Shown one piece after another: positions 18,741-27,749 of a stretch of 64,000 nucleotides of DNA. Numbering within the stretch: position 1 is the stretch's first letter; the number at the start of each line of letters is the position of its first letter. Source of the stretch: Gloeocapsa sp. PCC 7428 (lineage in GTDB: Bacteria; Cyanobacteriota; Cyanobacteriia; Cyanobacteriales; Chroococcidiopsidaceae); assembly GCF_000317555.1 (NCBI RefSeq), contig NC_019745.1, positions 3,534,001 to 3,598,000 on the forward strand, in the 5' to 3' direction. The position numbers and the translations under genes were made by a program. The notes below the pieces were generated by a model that saw nothing but the letters and a program-made list of their open reading frames with translations, was not told where the DNA came from and searched no databases.

Positions 18741-19637
18741 TTAAGACCGTCGTTGTTGTGGATCGAGGGCTTCGCGTAATCCATCACCGAGGAGATTGAA
18801 ACCTAAGACTGTAATTGCGATCGCCAAACCAGGAAACGTTGTCACCCAAGGCGCACGGCGAAAGTAATCGCGTCCTGCGGCTAAAATTGCGCCCCATTCG
18901 GGTGAGGGCGGTTGCGCGCCTAATCCAAGAAATGACAGCGCGGATGCCGAAAGAACTGCTACCGAGACTCCTACAGTTGCCACAACAATAATCGGTGAAA
19001 GAATATTGGGTAAGATGTGACGGAAGATTAGGCGAAAGTGCTTTGCACCCACAGCTTGAGCGGCTTTAAAATATTCCTTATTTTTCTCTACCAACACAGC
19101 CCCGTAGGTAACACGCGCATAGAAAGGAATCGAACTAATTCCGACAGCGATCGTTGCATTGGTTAAGCTAGGACCAAGTACCGCGACGGCTGCGAGTGCA
19201 ATCAGCGTTTCGGTAAAAGAGAACAAAACATCGACGCCCCGCATTAAAACGGCTTCGACCCAACCTCCGGCGTAGCCTGCAACCATCCCCAGCAAAACTC
19301 CCGCCGTCATCGAGATAAAAACGGCAACGAGTCCAATCCGTAATGTTAGACGACTACCGTAAACGATGCGGCTAAACAAATCGCGTCCAAAATCATCCGT
19401 ACCAAACCAATGTTCCGCACTCGGAGGTTGCAGCGTCGAACCAACTCCCATTTCCAGCGGGTCAAAAGGTGCGATCGCCGGAGCAAAAATCGCAACGATC
19501 GTCGTTACTAGCAAAATAAAGCCGCCAATCTTAGCACCAGGGCTGCGAAACAGAACTTGTAGAAACCGCCGAAATTCCCTGTTTTTAGATGGAAGTGGCG
19601 CAACAGGTGGTGTTGGTGTGGTAATTTGCTGAGTCAT
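18741..19637 (-). CDS. dppC: Peptide ABC transporter permease DppC/OppC
   Basis: 298 residues with a cytosolic N-terminus, a first membrane helix (IGGFILLVTTIVAIFAPAIA), the conserved periplasmic LQPPSAEHWFGTDDFGRDLF, then five further helices and the EAA loop (AAQAVGAKHFRLIFRHILPN). The motif ALSFLGLGAQPPSPEWGAIL near the C-terminus is diagnostic of the DppC/OppC family. Start and dppB stop overlap by 1 nt (TGATG), indicating translational coupling. Confidence 0.95.
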   Translation of the reverse strand: MTQQITTPTPPVAPLPSKNREFRRFLQVLFRSPGAKIGGFILLVTTIVAIFAPAIAPFDPLEMGVGSTLQPPSAEHWFGTDDFGRDLFSRIVYGSRLTLRIGLVAVFISMTAGVLLGMVAGYAGGWVEAVLMRGVDVLFSFTETLIALAAVAVLGPSLTNATIAVGISSIPFYARVTYGAVLVEKNKEYFKAAQAVGAKHFRLIFRHILPNILSPIIVVATVGVSVAVLSASALSFLGLGAQPPSPEWGAILAAGRDYFRRAPWVTTFPGLAIAITVLGFNLLGDGLREALDPQQRRS

Positions 19638-20560
19638 CAGTTATATGTAATTCGAGGATCAATCCAGGCGTAAAGTAAATCCAAGACGATAGAAACGATG
19701 ACAACAACAGTAGCGAAAATCAGAATAAAGCCTTGAATTGTCGGATAGTCGCGCTGAAAAATCGACTGAATTGCCAAACGTCCAATACCATTCCAGGCAA
19801 ACACATTTTCTACAACAATCGCACCGCCCATCATGTAGGTAAACTGTAGCCCTAACATATTGACGACATTGATCATGCCATTGCGAAACGCATGACGCGA
19901 CAGCACCAGAGTTTCTGCTAATCCTTTCGCCCTTGCAGTCCGCATATAATCTTGCGACAGCACATCAAGCATAGAAGATCTCGTCAAACGCGATACTGAT
20001 GCAGCATTAGCCAATCCTAACGTTAGCGCAGGTAAAACGAGATTATTCAAATTTGTCCCTGAAACAGGAAACCATCCTAACCGCACAGAAAAAATCGAGA
20101 TCAGCATTAACCCCAGCCAAAAGCTAGGAACTGAAATCCCAACAATTGCACCCGTCATCAACGTCGTATCAATCCAAGTACCGCGCTTATACGCTGCAAA
20201 AAACCCTGCTGTCACGCCGACAACCATTGTAATAATCAAGCTAGTCACAGCAAGCAACAGCGTATTTGGTAGCCGCACAAGCAATAAATCCAATACAGGC
20301 TGATTCCCTCGAATCGTAGTGCCGAAATCTCCCTGCAACACCCGCCCCATATACATGATGTACTGTTCATAAATTGGGCGGTCGAGTCCCAGATTGCGGC
20401 GAATTTGTTCAATTTGTTCCGGCGTTGTCGATTGCGACTGCGCATACATAATTTGCACCGGATCGCCAGGCACAAGATGAATCAATAGCGTCACCGCGAT
20501 CGTCGTCATCCAAATCGTAAACAAACCACCCAGTAACCGTTTAATAAAATAACGTGTCAT
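19637..20560 (-). CDS. dppB: Peptide ABC transporter permease DppB/OppB
   Basis: 307 residues with six predicted membrane helices; family signatures at the N-terminus (MTRYFIKRLLGGLFTIWMTT, HLVPGDPVQIMYAQSQS), the EAA loop (YMRTARAKGLAETLVLSRHA) and the C-terminus (LDLLYAWIDPRITYN). It forms the translocation pore with DppC. A GC-rich hairpin separates it from the binding-protein gene upstream, which should lower its expression relative to that gene. Confidence 0.95.
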   Translation of the reverse strand: MTRYFIKRLLGGLFTIWMTTIAVTLLIHLVPGDPVQIMYAQSQSTTPEQIEQIRRNLGLDRPIYEQYIMYMGRVLQGDFGTTIRGNQPVLDLLLVRLPNTLLLAVTSLIITMVVGVTAGFFAAYKRGTWIDTTLMTGAIVGISVPSFWLGLMLISIFSVRLGWFPVSGTNLNNLVLPALTLGLANAASVSRLTRSSMLDVLSQDYMRTARAKGLAETLVLSRHAFRNGMINVVNMLGLQFTYMMGGAIVVENVFAWNGIGRLAIQSIFQRDYPTIQGFILIFATVVVIVSIVLDLLYAWIDPRITYN

Positions 20561-20628
20561 CAGTCCGTACGATAAAACTCCTCAAAATTGCAACTCCCCA
20601 TCTCTTCTCTTTGCGACCTACTCTACGA

Positions 20629-20647
20629 GAAAACGCCCGTAGGGCGT
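20629..20647 (-). terminator. Intra-operon hairpin between dppA and dppB
   Basis: On the minus strand ACGCCC-TAC-GGGCGT followed by TTTTCTC: a 6-bp all-strong stem, 3-nt loop and a short U-tract. It lies in the 135-nt gap after the binding-protein gene. Partial termination or 3' protection here is a common way to make more binding protein than permease. Confidence 0.6.
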
Positions 20648-20695
20648 CTATGCGCCTTTGTGATTCGTTCCAAAAAGCCCCCATTCAAAATGTAT

Positions 20696-22351
20696 CTATT
20701 GCAGCCTCACATCATTAAACACAGGTCGATTAAAAGGACCAATCTTAAAGCCTTGCACCTGCGATCGCGTCGCATAAACCCACAACGATCCTGGTGTATA
20801 CAGTGGAATGTGTACAGCATTCGACAGCAAATATTCCATTACATCATTAACAGCTTCTCGCCGCTGAGTTGCATCAACCGTCGTGCGCGTTCGCTCCAAT
20901 AATTTATCCAATTCTGGCGATTGATAGCCGCTGTACGCCCCAGGCGAATGCCAAAGTTGATAAAGAATATCCGGATCGAACCATGCCCAATCCATCATGT
21001 CAAACGTACTAATCCCAGAAGTTCTTTCATTTTCTTGTTTAACGCGAGCATTGAGCGTACCAATGTCCATCGTTTCAATTTTGGCGTTAATCCCGACTTG
21101 CGCCAATTGACTTTGAAAAACTTGTACCATACGTTCGCGGTTGTCACCCGTCGAAGTCATCAAAATCACTTCCATCGGTCGATTCGCACCATAACCCATT
21201 TCAGACAACAGTTGTCGGGCGCGATCGGGATTATGTTCGTAGCCGTACTTTGCGCAAAACTCTTGATCGTTACCAAATACCCCGCGACTGATCGGACAGC
21301 GTTCGCGTTGAACTAATCCTTCATCAAAAGCAACTCGCAGCGCCGCATCAACATCGATCGCATGAGCTACAGCTTGACGCGCGCGGATATCATTAAACGG
21401 CGGACGCGAAACTGTGAACTCAAAGAAAAAGTTTTGTCCGGTATTCTCCGCAACGTGTAACTCCAAATTGGCATCATTGCGCACCGCATCCAAATCATCG
21501 AGGGGTGGATTAACGATTAGCTGCACTTCCCCTGTTTGTAAACCAGCAAGCCGCGTTTGCGCTTCGGGAATTTGCCGCACCACAAGCCGATCTAAATACG
21601 GCGCACCCTCGTTTTGCACTGGGCGACCATAGCGAACGTAGTCAGGGTTCTTGTCTAACACAATTTCGTCGCCGCGCGTCCAACTCACAAGCTGCCAAGG
21701 ACCTGTACCCACTGCCCGCGATACGCCAAATTGATCGCCAAACTCTTGATTGCTGTCGCAAATCATACTTGCAAATGGATCTGCCATAAAGGAGACAAAT
21801 GCCGCAAACGGAGTTTGAAATCTAAATCGGACAGTCTGGGGGTTAACAACATCGACAGATTCAATTGGTCCCCATGCACCGCGCGTGACGCTAGGATTCT
21901 GGGCGTTGATTGCGCGATCGGCAGTATATTTCACATCATTTGCATCAAAGGGCGTACCATCGTGACACGTAATTCTTTCATTAAGAACAAAAGTGACTTC
22001 TCTACCATCATCACTAACTTGCCACTCGCTAGCAAGGTTAGGTACTATCTCGCCACTGTCATTAAATGCCAATAATGTATCGTAAATCTGGTCAAAAATT
22101 TGCCACGATAGCGTTGTTGTCGTGCGATGCGGGTCGAGCGAATCGGCATCTCCATAACGCGCCCAAACTAATGTTCCTCCCTCGGTGGGTGAAGTTGCAG
22201 TTCCTGGCGATGGACTCGTAGCAGTTTGCTGATTGTTACCACAGGCACTAACTAAAAGTGCTGTTAATGCTGCACCTAGTAGCGATCGCCTTTGCCGCTG
22301 CGCTCCGCGCAATCGCGCTGTCTCTTTTCTTGATTTAAATTGCCAAAACAT
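20696..22351 (-). CDS. dppA: Peptide ABC transporter substrate-binding lipoprotein
   Basis: 551 residues, SBP family 5. Lipoprotein signal: basic N-terminus, hydrophobic LLGAALTALLVSAC with the lipobox Cys at about residue 37, then a Ser/Thr/Pro linker. The mature protein carries GTLVWARYGDADSLDPHRTT, TFVLNERITCHDGTPFDAND, the conserved AVGTGPWQL, RQAVAHAIDVDAAL and the C-terminal AVHIPLYTPGSLWVY. It would capture peptides in the periplasm and deliver them to DppBC. It is the promoter-proximal gene of the operon dppA-B-C-D-F (minus strand). Substrate range (di- or oligopeptides, glutathione, other) cannot be told. Confidence 0.94.
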   Translation of the reverse strand: MFWQFKSRKETARLRGAQRQRRSLLGAALTALLVSACGNNQQTATSPSPGTATSPTEGGTLVWARYGDADSLDPHRTTTTLSWQIFDQIYDTLLAFNDSGEIVPNLASEWQVSDDGREVTFVLNERITCHDGTPFDANDVKYTADRAINAQNPSVTRGAWGPIESVDVVNPQTVRFRFQTPFAAFVSFMADPFASMICDSNQEFGDQFGVSRAVGTGPWQLVSWTRGDEIVLDKNPDYVRYGRPVQNEGAPYLDRLVVRQIPEAQTRLAGLQTGEVQLIVNPPLDDLDAVRNDANLELHVAENTGQNFFFEFTVSRPPFNDIRARQAVAHAIDVDAALRVAFDEGLVQRERCPISRGVFGNDQEFCAKYGYEHNPDRARQLLSEMGYGANRPMEVILMTSTGDNRERMVQVFQSQLAQVGINAKIETMDIGTLNARVKQENERTSGISTFDMMDWAWFDPDILYQLWHSPGAYSGYQSPELDKLLERTRTTVDATQRREAVNDVMEYLLSNAVHIPLYTPGSLWVYATRSQVQGFKIGPFNRPVFNDVRLQ

Positions 22352-22765
22352 TAATTACCTTAGATCTCAACAGTGCCCAAAAATTTATAAAAGTGCGATA
22401 TTCATCATTGCGAAATAAAACGAATGATGATGTATAGTGCGAAACCATTTATTCTCACAAAATAACGATGTCGCGAGCAGCTTTTTCAGTCCTGGAAAAT
22501 GAAATCTATATGCGTTTAGCTAAATAGAGTATTGCTGAAACTGCTGTTATTGCCTTGCTTTGATGCTTTATTTCCCCAAAAACTATACTTGAAAAACCAG
22601 ATTTGACAAGTTTTTTAGAAAAGCTAAGGCTGTCTCCTCCAAAGATCTGCATGACATAGCTAACATTAAAGAGGAGTTGTGATTTGAAACACAAAAAAGT
22701 TTAGGAAAGTTTAGGTATGGGGTGCGATCGCTGCACTGTGTACCCAACAATAGATAATTACAAAA
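22352..22765. other. Intergenic region upstream of the peptide transporter operon
   Basis: 414 bp that should contain the dppA promoter. A very short frame from ATG 22468 (MSRAAFSVLENEIYMRLAK, then stop) with further codable but interrupted sequence to about 22700 suggests a decayed small gene, but no family can be named. No repeat or RNA was recognised. Confidence 0.35.
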
Positions 22766-22839
22766 TGGCTCAGGAGTGATTTGAACACTCGACCTTGGGC
22801 TTATGAGTCCCCTGCTCTGACCAACTGAGCTACTGAGCC
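22766..22839 (-). tRNA. tRNA-Met (anticodon CAU)
   Basis: 74 nt, cloverleaf by eye: acceptor GGCTCAG / CTGAGCC with discriminator A, D-arm AGCTCAGTTGGTCAGAGC, anticodon loop CTCATAA, T-arm GAGTG-TTCAAAT-CACTC. CCA is not encoded. The first pair is G-C, not the C-A mismatch of the initiator, which favours elongator Met; tRNA-Ile2 (lysidine) also reads CAT before modification, and the choice is from overall resemblance to cyanobacterial elongator Met. The anticodon stem has two mismatches (G27-A43 and A31-G39). Confidence 0.9.
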
Positions 22840-23080
22840 AAGTATTAGACAACGATTTATAAATATAGCATACACTATCCGCGATCGCTAGTTTTGCTTC
22901 AATTAAATAGAAACATCACGATTTGTGCATAAAGACAGCTATTGAGTCATAAAAATGTGAGATTTCCTAGTTTTTTCCCTGATTTATATCAGCGACGAAA
23001 TTTCCCTAACGCAGTAGCATATTCATTTATGTAGCAATAATGCTTGATGTCATCATTCCCAGTAAGGGTTGAATTAACAG

Positions 23081-24160
23081 ATGAACCTGTACGGATTCCT
23101 TCAATCGCTCGGCATTGCCAATCCTAGTGGAACTGGCTGGCTAGCGGTGATCTTTACCTTTTTATTAGCTTGGGTAGTCACCTGGCGGTTGACTCCGCCC
23201 GTGCGTTCGTTTGCATTACAAGTTGGTTGGGCAGACCAACCTAATGAAAGGCGACTCAATCGCGAACCTTTGCCCAACGCCGGAGGTTTGGTAATTTATT
23301 TCGGAGTTCTAGCTGCATTAGTCCTGGCGACGCTGTTACGCCCGATCGTGATTGAAGGTGTCCTTGCGGAAGTACTGACCATCTTACTGGGAGGATCGAT
23401 CTTAGTCCTTGTCGGCTTTATTGATGACCAATTTGGCTTACCACCCTGGGTACGGTTATTTACTCAAATTCTGACAGCCCTGCTACTCATCAGCAGTGGT
23501 ATCAAAATTGAAGCACCGTTAGGGACTCCGGTTGACTCGCTACTTGCGATATGTCTTACCGTGCTGTGGGTGGTCGGAATTACCAATGCCATTAACTTGA
23601 TGGATGGAATGGATGGCTTGGCTGGGGGAGTTAGCTTTATTACCGCGATGAGTTTGCTGGCGGTGTCTGCGCAATTTGAAACGCGGGCAGCTGCAACGTT
23701 ACTACTCGCTGCATTAGGAGGAGGCGCACTAGGATTTTTGCGGCACAACTTCCATCCTTCACGGATTATTATGGGCGATGCCGGAGCCTATTTTTTTGGA
23801 TATGTCTTAGCAGCAACAACGATTTTAGGTAATCTCAAAGTAACTACAGTATTTGCGCTAGTACCACCCGTTTTATTTCTGCTGTTACCAGTAATCGATA
23901 CAACTCAAGTCTTTGTACTGCGCTTGATGGCAGGTAAAAATCCTCTAAGTAACCCTGGTAAAGACCATTTGCACCATCGATTACTTGCTTGGGGCTTTTC
24001 TCAAAGACATACAGCGCTGACACTGTGGACGGGCACAATTGTCTCGAATTGGCTCGCCATGCAGCTACAGGGAATGAGTGCGATCCCCGCGCTAGTCACG
24101 ATCGCTAGTATTATCGCACTACTGAGCTTTACAATTTGGCGTAGAATGCGATCGCTCTGA
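23081..24160 (+). CDS. Undecaprenyl-phosphate sugar-1-phosphate transferase (WecA/TagO type)
   Basis: 359 residues, about 10-11 membrane helices, member of the MraY/WecA/TagO family that transfers a HexNAc-1-phosphate from UDP-sugar to undecaprenyl phosphate to start glycan synthesis at the inner membrane. Motifs: the N-terminal QPNERRLNREPLPNAGGLVI, the Mg-binding ITNAINLMDGMDGLAGG, FLRHNFHPSRIIMGDAGAYF and the loop with histidines NPGKDHLHHRLLAWGF. The DHLHHRL His cluster marks the WecA/TagO branch rather than MraY. Probably initiates an O-antigen, S-layer or wall-linked glycan; the exact sugar is not readable. Confidence 0.9.
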   Translation: MNLYGFLQSLGIANPSGTGWLAVIFTFLLAWVVTWRLTPPVRSFALQVGWADQPNERRLNREPLPNAGGLVIYFGVLAALVLATLLRPIVIEGVLAEVLTILLGGSILVLVGFIDDQFGLPPWVRLFTQILTALLLISSGIKIEAPLGTPVDSLLAICLTVLWVVGITNAINLMDGMDGLAGGVSFITAMSLLAVSAQFETRAAATLLLAALGGGALGFLRHNFHPSRIIMGDAGAYFFGYVLAATTILGNLKVTTVFALVPPVLFLLLPVIDTTQVFVLRLMAGKNPLSNPGKDHLHHRLLAWGFSQRHTALTLWTGTIVSNWLAMQLQGMSAIPALVTIASIIALLSFTIWRRMRSL

Positions 24161-24196
24161 TTCTAAGACCGTACTCTCTCAGCTAGACCATTAAAT

Positions 24197-24232
24197 GAAT
24201 AGGGAAAGGAACTCAATATCCCTTCCCTATTC
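24197..24232. terminator. Stem-loop between converging genes
   Basis: A 10-bp inverted repeat GAATAGGGAA / TTCCCTATTC between the WecA-like gene and the convergent M23 gene. No strong U-tract follows on either strand, so it may act as a bidirectional end or simple 3' hairpin. Confidence 0.5.
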
Positions 24233-24258
24233 CCTGCTAATTTGAGGCGACTCAATGA

Positions 24259-26934
24259 CTAACGGCGACGAGGTAACAAAGCGATCGGATTAACGGCTCC
24301 TTTACCTGCGGGATGCACTTCAAAATGGAGGTGAGGACCGGTACTAAAACCAGTGCTTCCCATCTCAGCAATGTGTTGACCTTGTTCGACTTCTTGCCCT
24401 GCACGGACTAAGATGCGGTTGTTATGAGCATAACGAGTCAGTGAACCATCAGGGTGTCTGATATCTACCAAGTTGCCATAACCACCAGAATTCCAACCAG
24501 CGCGCACAATCACACCAGAAGCCGCTGCAAAAATAGGAGTTCCCACTGGTGCTGCTACATCGATTCCTCGGTGCATTCTTCCCCAGCGCCAGCCATAACC
24601 AGAAGAGAGAACGCCTTTTGCAGGCCAAATATAGCCTGTGAATGGTGCTGACGATCCTGGTTTAGGCAAATACATATCTGCTGCACCCAGCGGTGGCAAT
24701 TCTGGAGAGACTTGCCTTCCTCGGAGCGATTGCAATGCTTCGGTGGGATCGACGTTTGTCGGTGCAGTTGCTAATCGAGCTTTAATTGTGCCGGAACCTG
24801 AGGTATTTGCTTGAGCGACACGAAACTCTGGGTTAACCGGTTCAGAAGCTACTTTACGAGAACGGGTTTGAGTAACAACGGACGCCACCGATTTGGGCTT
24901 GGCTGGAGTAGCAGTAAGCTTAGTGTTTACTTTAATTGGAGCTTCAACGGTTTGCTCGGCAGAATTAGCTGTGGGAGTGTTGTACTTTTGACGCAGTTGT
25001 TGAATTTCTGCCTGTAAGCCTTGGACATACAGATTTGGTGGATCAAGTGGTTCCTCATTTGAGAGACTACCACCCACGCCAAGCGTTGCTACTGTTGGTT
25101 CTTGTACGGCCGTATTCGTTGAAGGGTTGTTATAAGCAACAAATGTAGCTGCTGAGGCTTCACGGCTATCAGGAATAATCGATACATGGGGTTGTGCAGA
25201 AATTGTTGCTCTGTTTTGTTGTTGAGGGCGATCGCTGACATCGATATTTTGAGCAACTGCACCGTGATATACCGAAGTCGGTATCGTAATGCTTTGGTTA
25301 ATTTGTAGTTGGTCAGGATTGGCGATTTGGTTCGCACTGACAAGTTCATCTAATGCAACATCATGCGCGCGCGCGATCGCGGTTAGTGTATCTCCTGGTT
25401 TTACCTGATATTCTGTTGCTAGCGATGCGACTTGGACGCTGGCTTTGTTGGTGTCTTCAGGTACTTCAGAAATAACAAAAACGGTTTCTGGTTCGAGCGT
25501 TTTTGGCTGCGTACGCTCCGCAATTATACTTTGGTTTTCTGCGGTTTGTGGTGTTGTCGTTTCTGCTTCTTGAGTTGCAGCATCTTGTGTAGGACTAGGA
25601 ATCGTATATGGAACGTTAGCAATTCCAAATTCTACTGATGTCATTGGCAGTTGAGTGCGGTCAATTTGCTGTTGTCCATCGACAATTTCTGCCTGCACTT
25701 GTTGCTGTGACGCATCAGGAGTCACGGCGAGTGGTGTTGCTAAAGATTCTTTAATATCGACCACGACGCTGTTATCGCGGACATCTTCGGTTGGTGTTAC
25801 TTGCGTTCCAATAACAGTAGGAGACGTAATTTTATTAAGTGGATCTAAACTTGGAGTTGAAATTTGCGGTGGATTGATCGCTACTGATGGAACTTGAGTT
25901 TCTACAATAACGTTTTGATTACGCGTACTTTCTGGCTGCGATCGCATCGGACGCTGCGCTGTACGCAATCGCTGTACCAGTTGATTTTGGTTAGATTCGT
26001 AGCTAGGCTGTTGAGGTGCAGTTGCTACAGGTTGATTTAACTCGCTTGTGCTGTTATTCGTTGATGCTTCGCGTCTAGCCGTTTCGACGTATGGGGTAAC
26101 TAAAAGATTGCTTGGCTGCGTCACAACCGTACTGGGCGATTGTGGTGTTGCTTGAATAGCTGTACGCGTATTGAACTCCTCAGACCGCAACTCCGCCGAA
26201 CTGTTTTTTGAGTGGTTCGATTGTTGCTTTAAGCGATTGACCAGCAACTTTTGTTTAGTTGCTGCTGGTGCTGTCGGTTCTTGCTGTTGGTTGTTTCTAC
26301 TGCTAACTGGCTGTGTTGATGCGTCAAGAGGAACGCCACTCGATTTGTTGAGTGCGTCTACTTTGTTGGCTGATTTGAGTTGTTGTACTAAGCGATCTTG
26401 GCGCTGTGCAGCCCGTACTTTACTCGTACTGATTTGTGTCGAATCATTTGTCGTCGTTTCGACGCGGCGTGGCGCTACTGCTTTTGGTGCGGTATATTTT
26501 TTCGGACTCGCATCCATCGCCAGCGTTGGCTTTTGCCGTTGTTCTTGTTCTACTCGAATTGGCGTTGTCTGCTGCGTTGTATTGATTTGCACTGTATCCG
26601 GCGAAGGAGGACTCGCAGGGGTTACAGACGTAGTGGCTGGCGCTGGCGCAACTTCTACCACAATCGACGCTGCTTGAGTAGACGAAGTTGTCGTCGAAAC
26701 TGGTATAGCAGCTGGTTCTTCACCCTGCGGGATCTCAGCTGCTGGAGTGCGATCGTGTCGAGTCAGTAAAAGGTTGGGTCCTCCCATTGAAATTGCGATC
26801 GCCATCATCGCGACCGAAGTGCGCACTCGCCGTTTGACCTTGGGCTGAACGGGCTTCAATTGCTCCTCCACAGCTGCTTTGCTTTTGGCGCTAGCAGGAA
26901 CAGCCTTAACCTTCTTCATCCATGCTCGTTTCAA
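24259..26934 (-). CDS. LysM and M23 (LytM) peptidoglycan peptidase
   Basis: 891 residues. A basic N-terminus and one hydrophobic segment (TSVAMMAIAISMGGPNLLLT, about 40-60) give export. Residues 70-500 are low-complexity Gln/Thr/Ser/Pro/Val sequence, probably disordered. A LysM domain follows (TEYQVKPGDTLTAIARAHDV, LDELVSANQIANPDQLQINQ), then a linker and the C-terminal M23 domain with Zn ligands in GRMHRGIDVAAP and GPHLHFEVHPAG; both His/Asp clusters are intact. It should cleave peptidoglycan cross-links or activate an amidase during cell separation. The start is TTG 26934, set by AGGAGGT 7 nt upstream. The length is well above the usual 300-450 because of the disordered linker. Confidence 0.9.
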   Translation of the reverse strand: MKRAWMKKVKAVPASAKSKAAVEEQLKPVQPKVKRRVRTSVAMMAIAISMGGPNLLLTRHDRTPAAEIPQGEEPAAIPVSTTTSSTQAASIVVEVAPAPATTSVTPASPPSPDTVQINTTQQTTPIRVEQEQRQKPTLAMDASPKKYTAPKAVAPRRVETTTNDSTQISTSKVRAAQRQDRLVQQLKSANKVDALNKSSGVPLDASTQPVSSRNNQQQEPTAPAATKQKLLVNRLKQQSNHSKNSSAELRSEEFNTRTAIQATPQSPSTVVTQPSNLLVTPYVETARREASTNNSTSELNQPVATAPQQPSYESNQNQLVQRLRTAQRPMRSQPESTRNQNVIVETQVPSVAINPPQISTPSLDPLNKITSPTVIGTQVTPTEDVRDNSVVVDIKESLATPLAVTPDASQQQVQAEIVDGQQQIDRTQLPMTSVEFGIANVPYTIPSPTQDAATQEAETTTPQTAENQSIIAERTQPKTLEPETVFVISEVPEDTNKASVQVASLATEYQVKPGDTLTAIARAHDVALDELVSANQIANPDQLQINQSITIPTSVYHGAVAQNIDVSDRPQQQNRATISAQPHVSIIPDSREASAATFVAYNNPSTNTAVQEPTVATLGVGGSLSNEEPLDPPNLYVQGLQAEIQQLRQKYNTPTANSAEQTVEAPIKVNTKLTATPAKPKSVASVVTQTRSRKVASEPVNPEFRVAQANTSGSGTIKARLATAPTNVDPTEALQSLRGRQVSPELPPLGAADMYLPKPGSSAPFTGYIWPAKGVLSSGYGWRWGRMHRGIDVAAPVGTPIFAAASGVIVRAGWNSGGYGNLVDIRHPDGSLTRYAHNNRILVRAGQEVEQGQHIAEMGSTGFSTGPHLHFEVHPAGKGAVNPIALLPRRR

Positions 26935-27601
26935 AAATGACCTCCTATGAGCAATAGGGCTTACCTGATCTCGATTTATCGAGTTTATTACTAGTCAATG
27001 AATTAGGCTACTACTTTCGATAGATTCACCTCAGATTCAGCAAACATACTTAAGCAAGATTACTAGGCAATTTTAATTTAGACAAGTTTACATCAACTCC
27101 TTACACTGTGCTGAATCTTGTCGCCAAGCGCATACCTGAAAAAATGGGTATTGATTTTTTCTACTAACGAATGGTAGTAAATCGCGGCTGCCATTGTCCT
27201 TCATACAAGCGATCGCAGTTGTTATGTACTTAACCTTTTTTCTAAATTTTTGGCAGAGTACGCATACCCAAAGTCGTTATGCGGCTGTGCTATGTCGTCG
27301 TCATCCTGCTGTAAGTTAACTTTTGCCTCCTTTAGCTAATGTTGAAGATCGTTAAATCTAGCCAAATAGCTTAGCTTGTCGATTGTACTCGGTTTAATCA
27401 GATTTGATCCCCAAAGACATGACAGATTTAGCCAATTTAGAATGAGTAAAATCTATCGCTTTCTTCTCCTAAAAAATCTTTTTTAATATAAAAATTTCTT
27501 ATCATGCTTTAACCGAAGTACATTTTGCGCGAGGCGATAGCCTCACAAATTTTTAATAAAATACTTTGTATAAATTTATGCTAGTAACAATAGAGAAATA
27601 C
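26935..27601. other. Intergenic region upstream of the M23 gene
   Basis: 667 bp with no credible gene on either strand. It includes a palindrome CTCGATTTATCGAG at 26970-26983, which lies in the 5' leader of the M23 transcript and could form a hairpin or bind a regulator. The rest is AT-rich. No conserved RNA was recognised. Confidence 0.35.
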
Positions 27602-27650
27602 AAAAAAATACCTGCGCTTACAATCACTTCGACTTCTCAGTAAGCGCAGG
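27602..27650 (-). terminator. Intrinsic terminator of trmL
   Basis: A perfect 10-bp stem CCTGCGCTTA / TAAGCGCAGG with a 20-nt loop; on the minus strand it is followed by TATTTTTTTG. Serves the trmL transcript that ends at 27750. The long loop is unusual. Confidence 0.8.
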
Positions 27651-27749
27651 CTAAATTTTAACTTTATTGCGGATTGACACGCGTCTAAAAATGCACTTAG
27701 TCATCAAACTTGTCGTCTTGACTACTTTGCTGAGTGTAAAAACAACAAT

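Noticed and set aside
22468-22700. Possible decayed small gene starting MSRAAFSVLENEIYMRLAK
   Set aside because: Only 19 codons before a stop and no identifiable family in the remaining frames.
22583-22852. 89-codon minus-strand frame
   Set aside because: It runs through the tRNA-Met gene and has no family features.
26171-26769. Two long plus-strand frames (168 and 123 codons) opposite the M23 gene
   Set aside because: They are antisense to the low-complexity Gln/Thr/Ser linker; their Cys/Arg-rich composition is the mirror of that bias and there is no ribosome-binding site.
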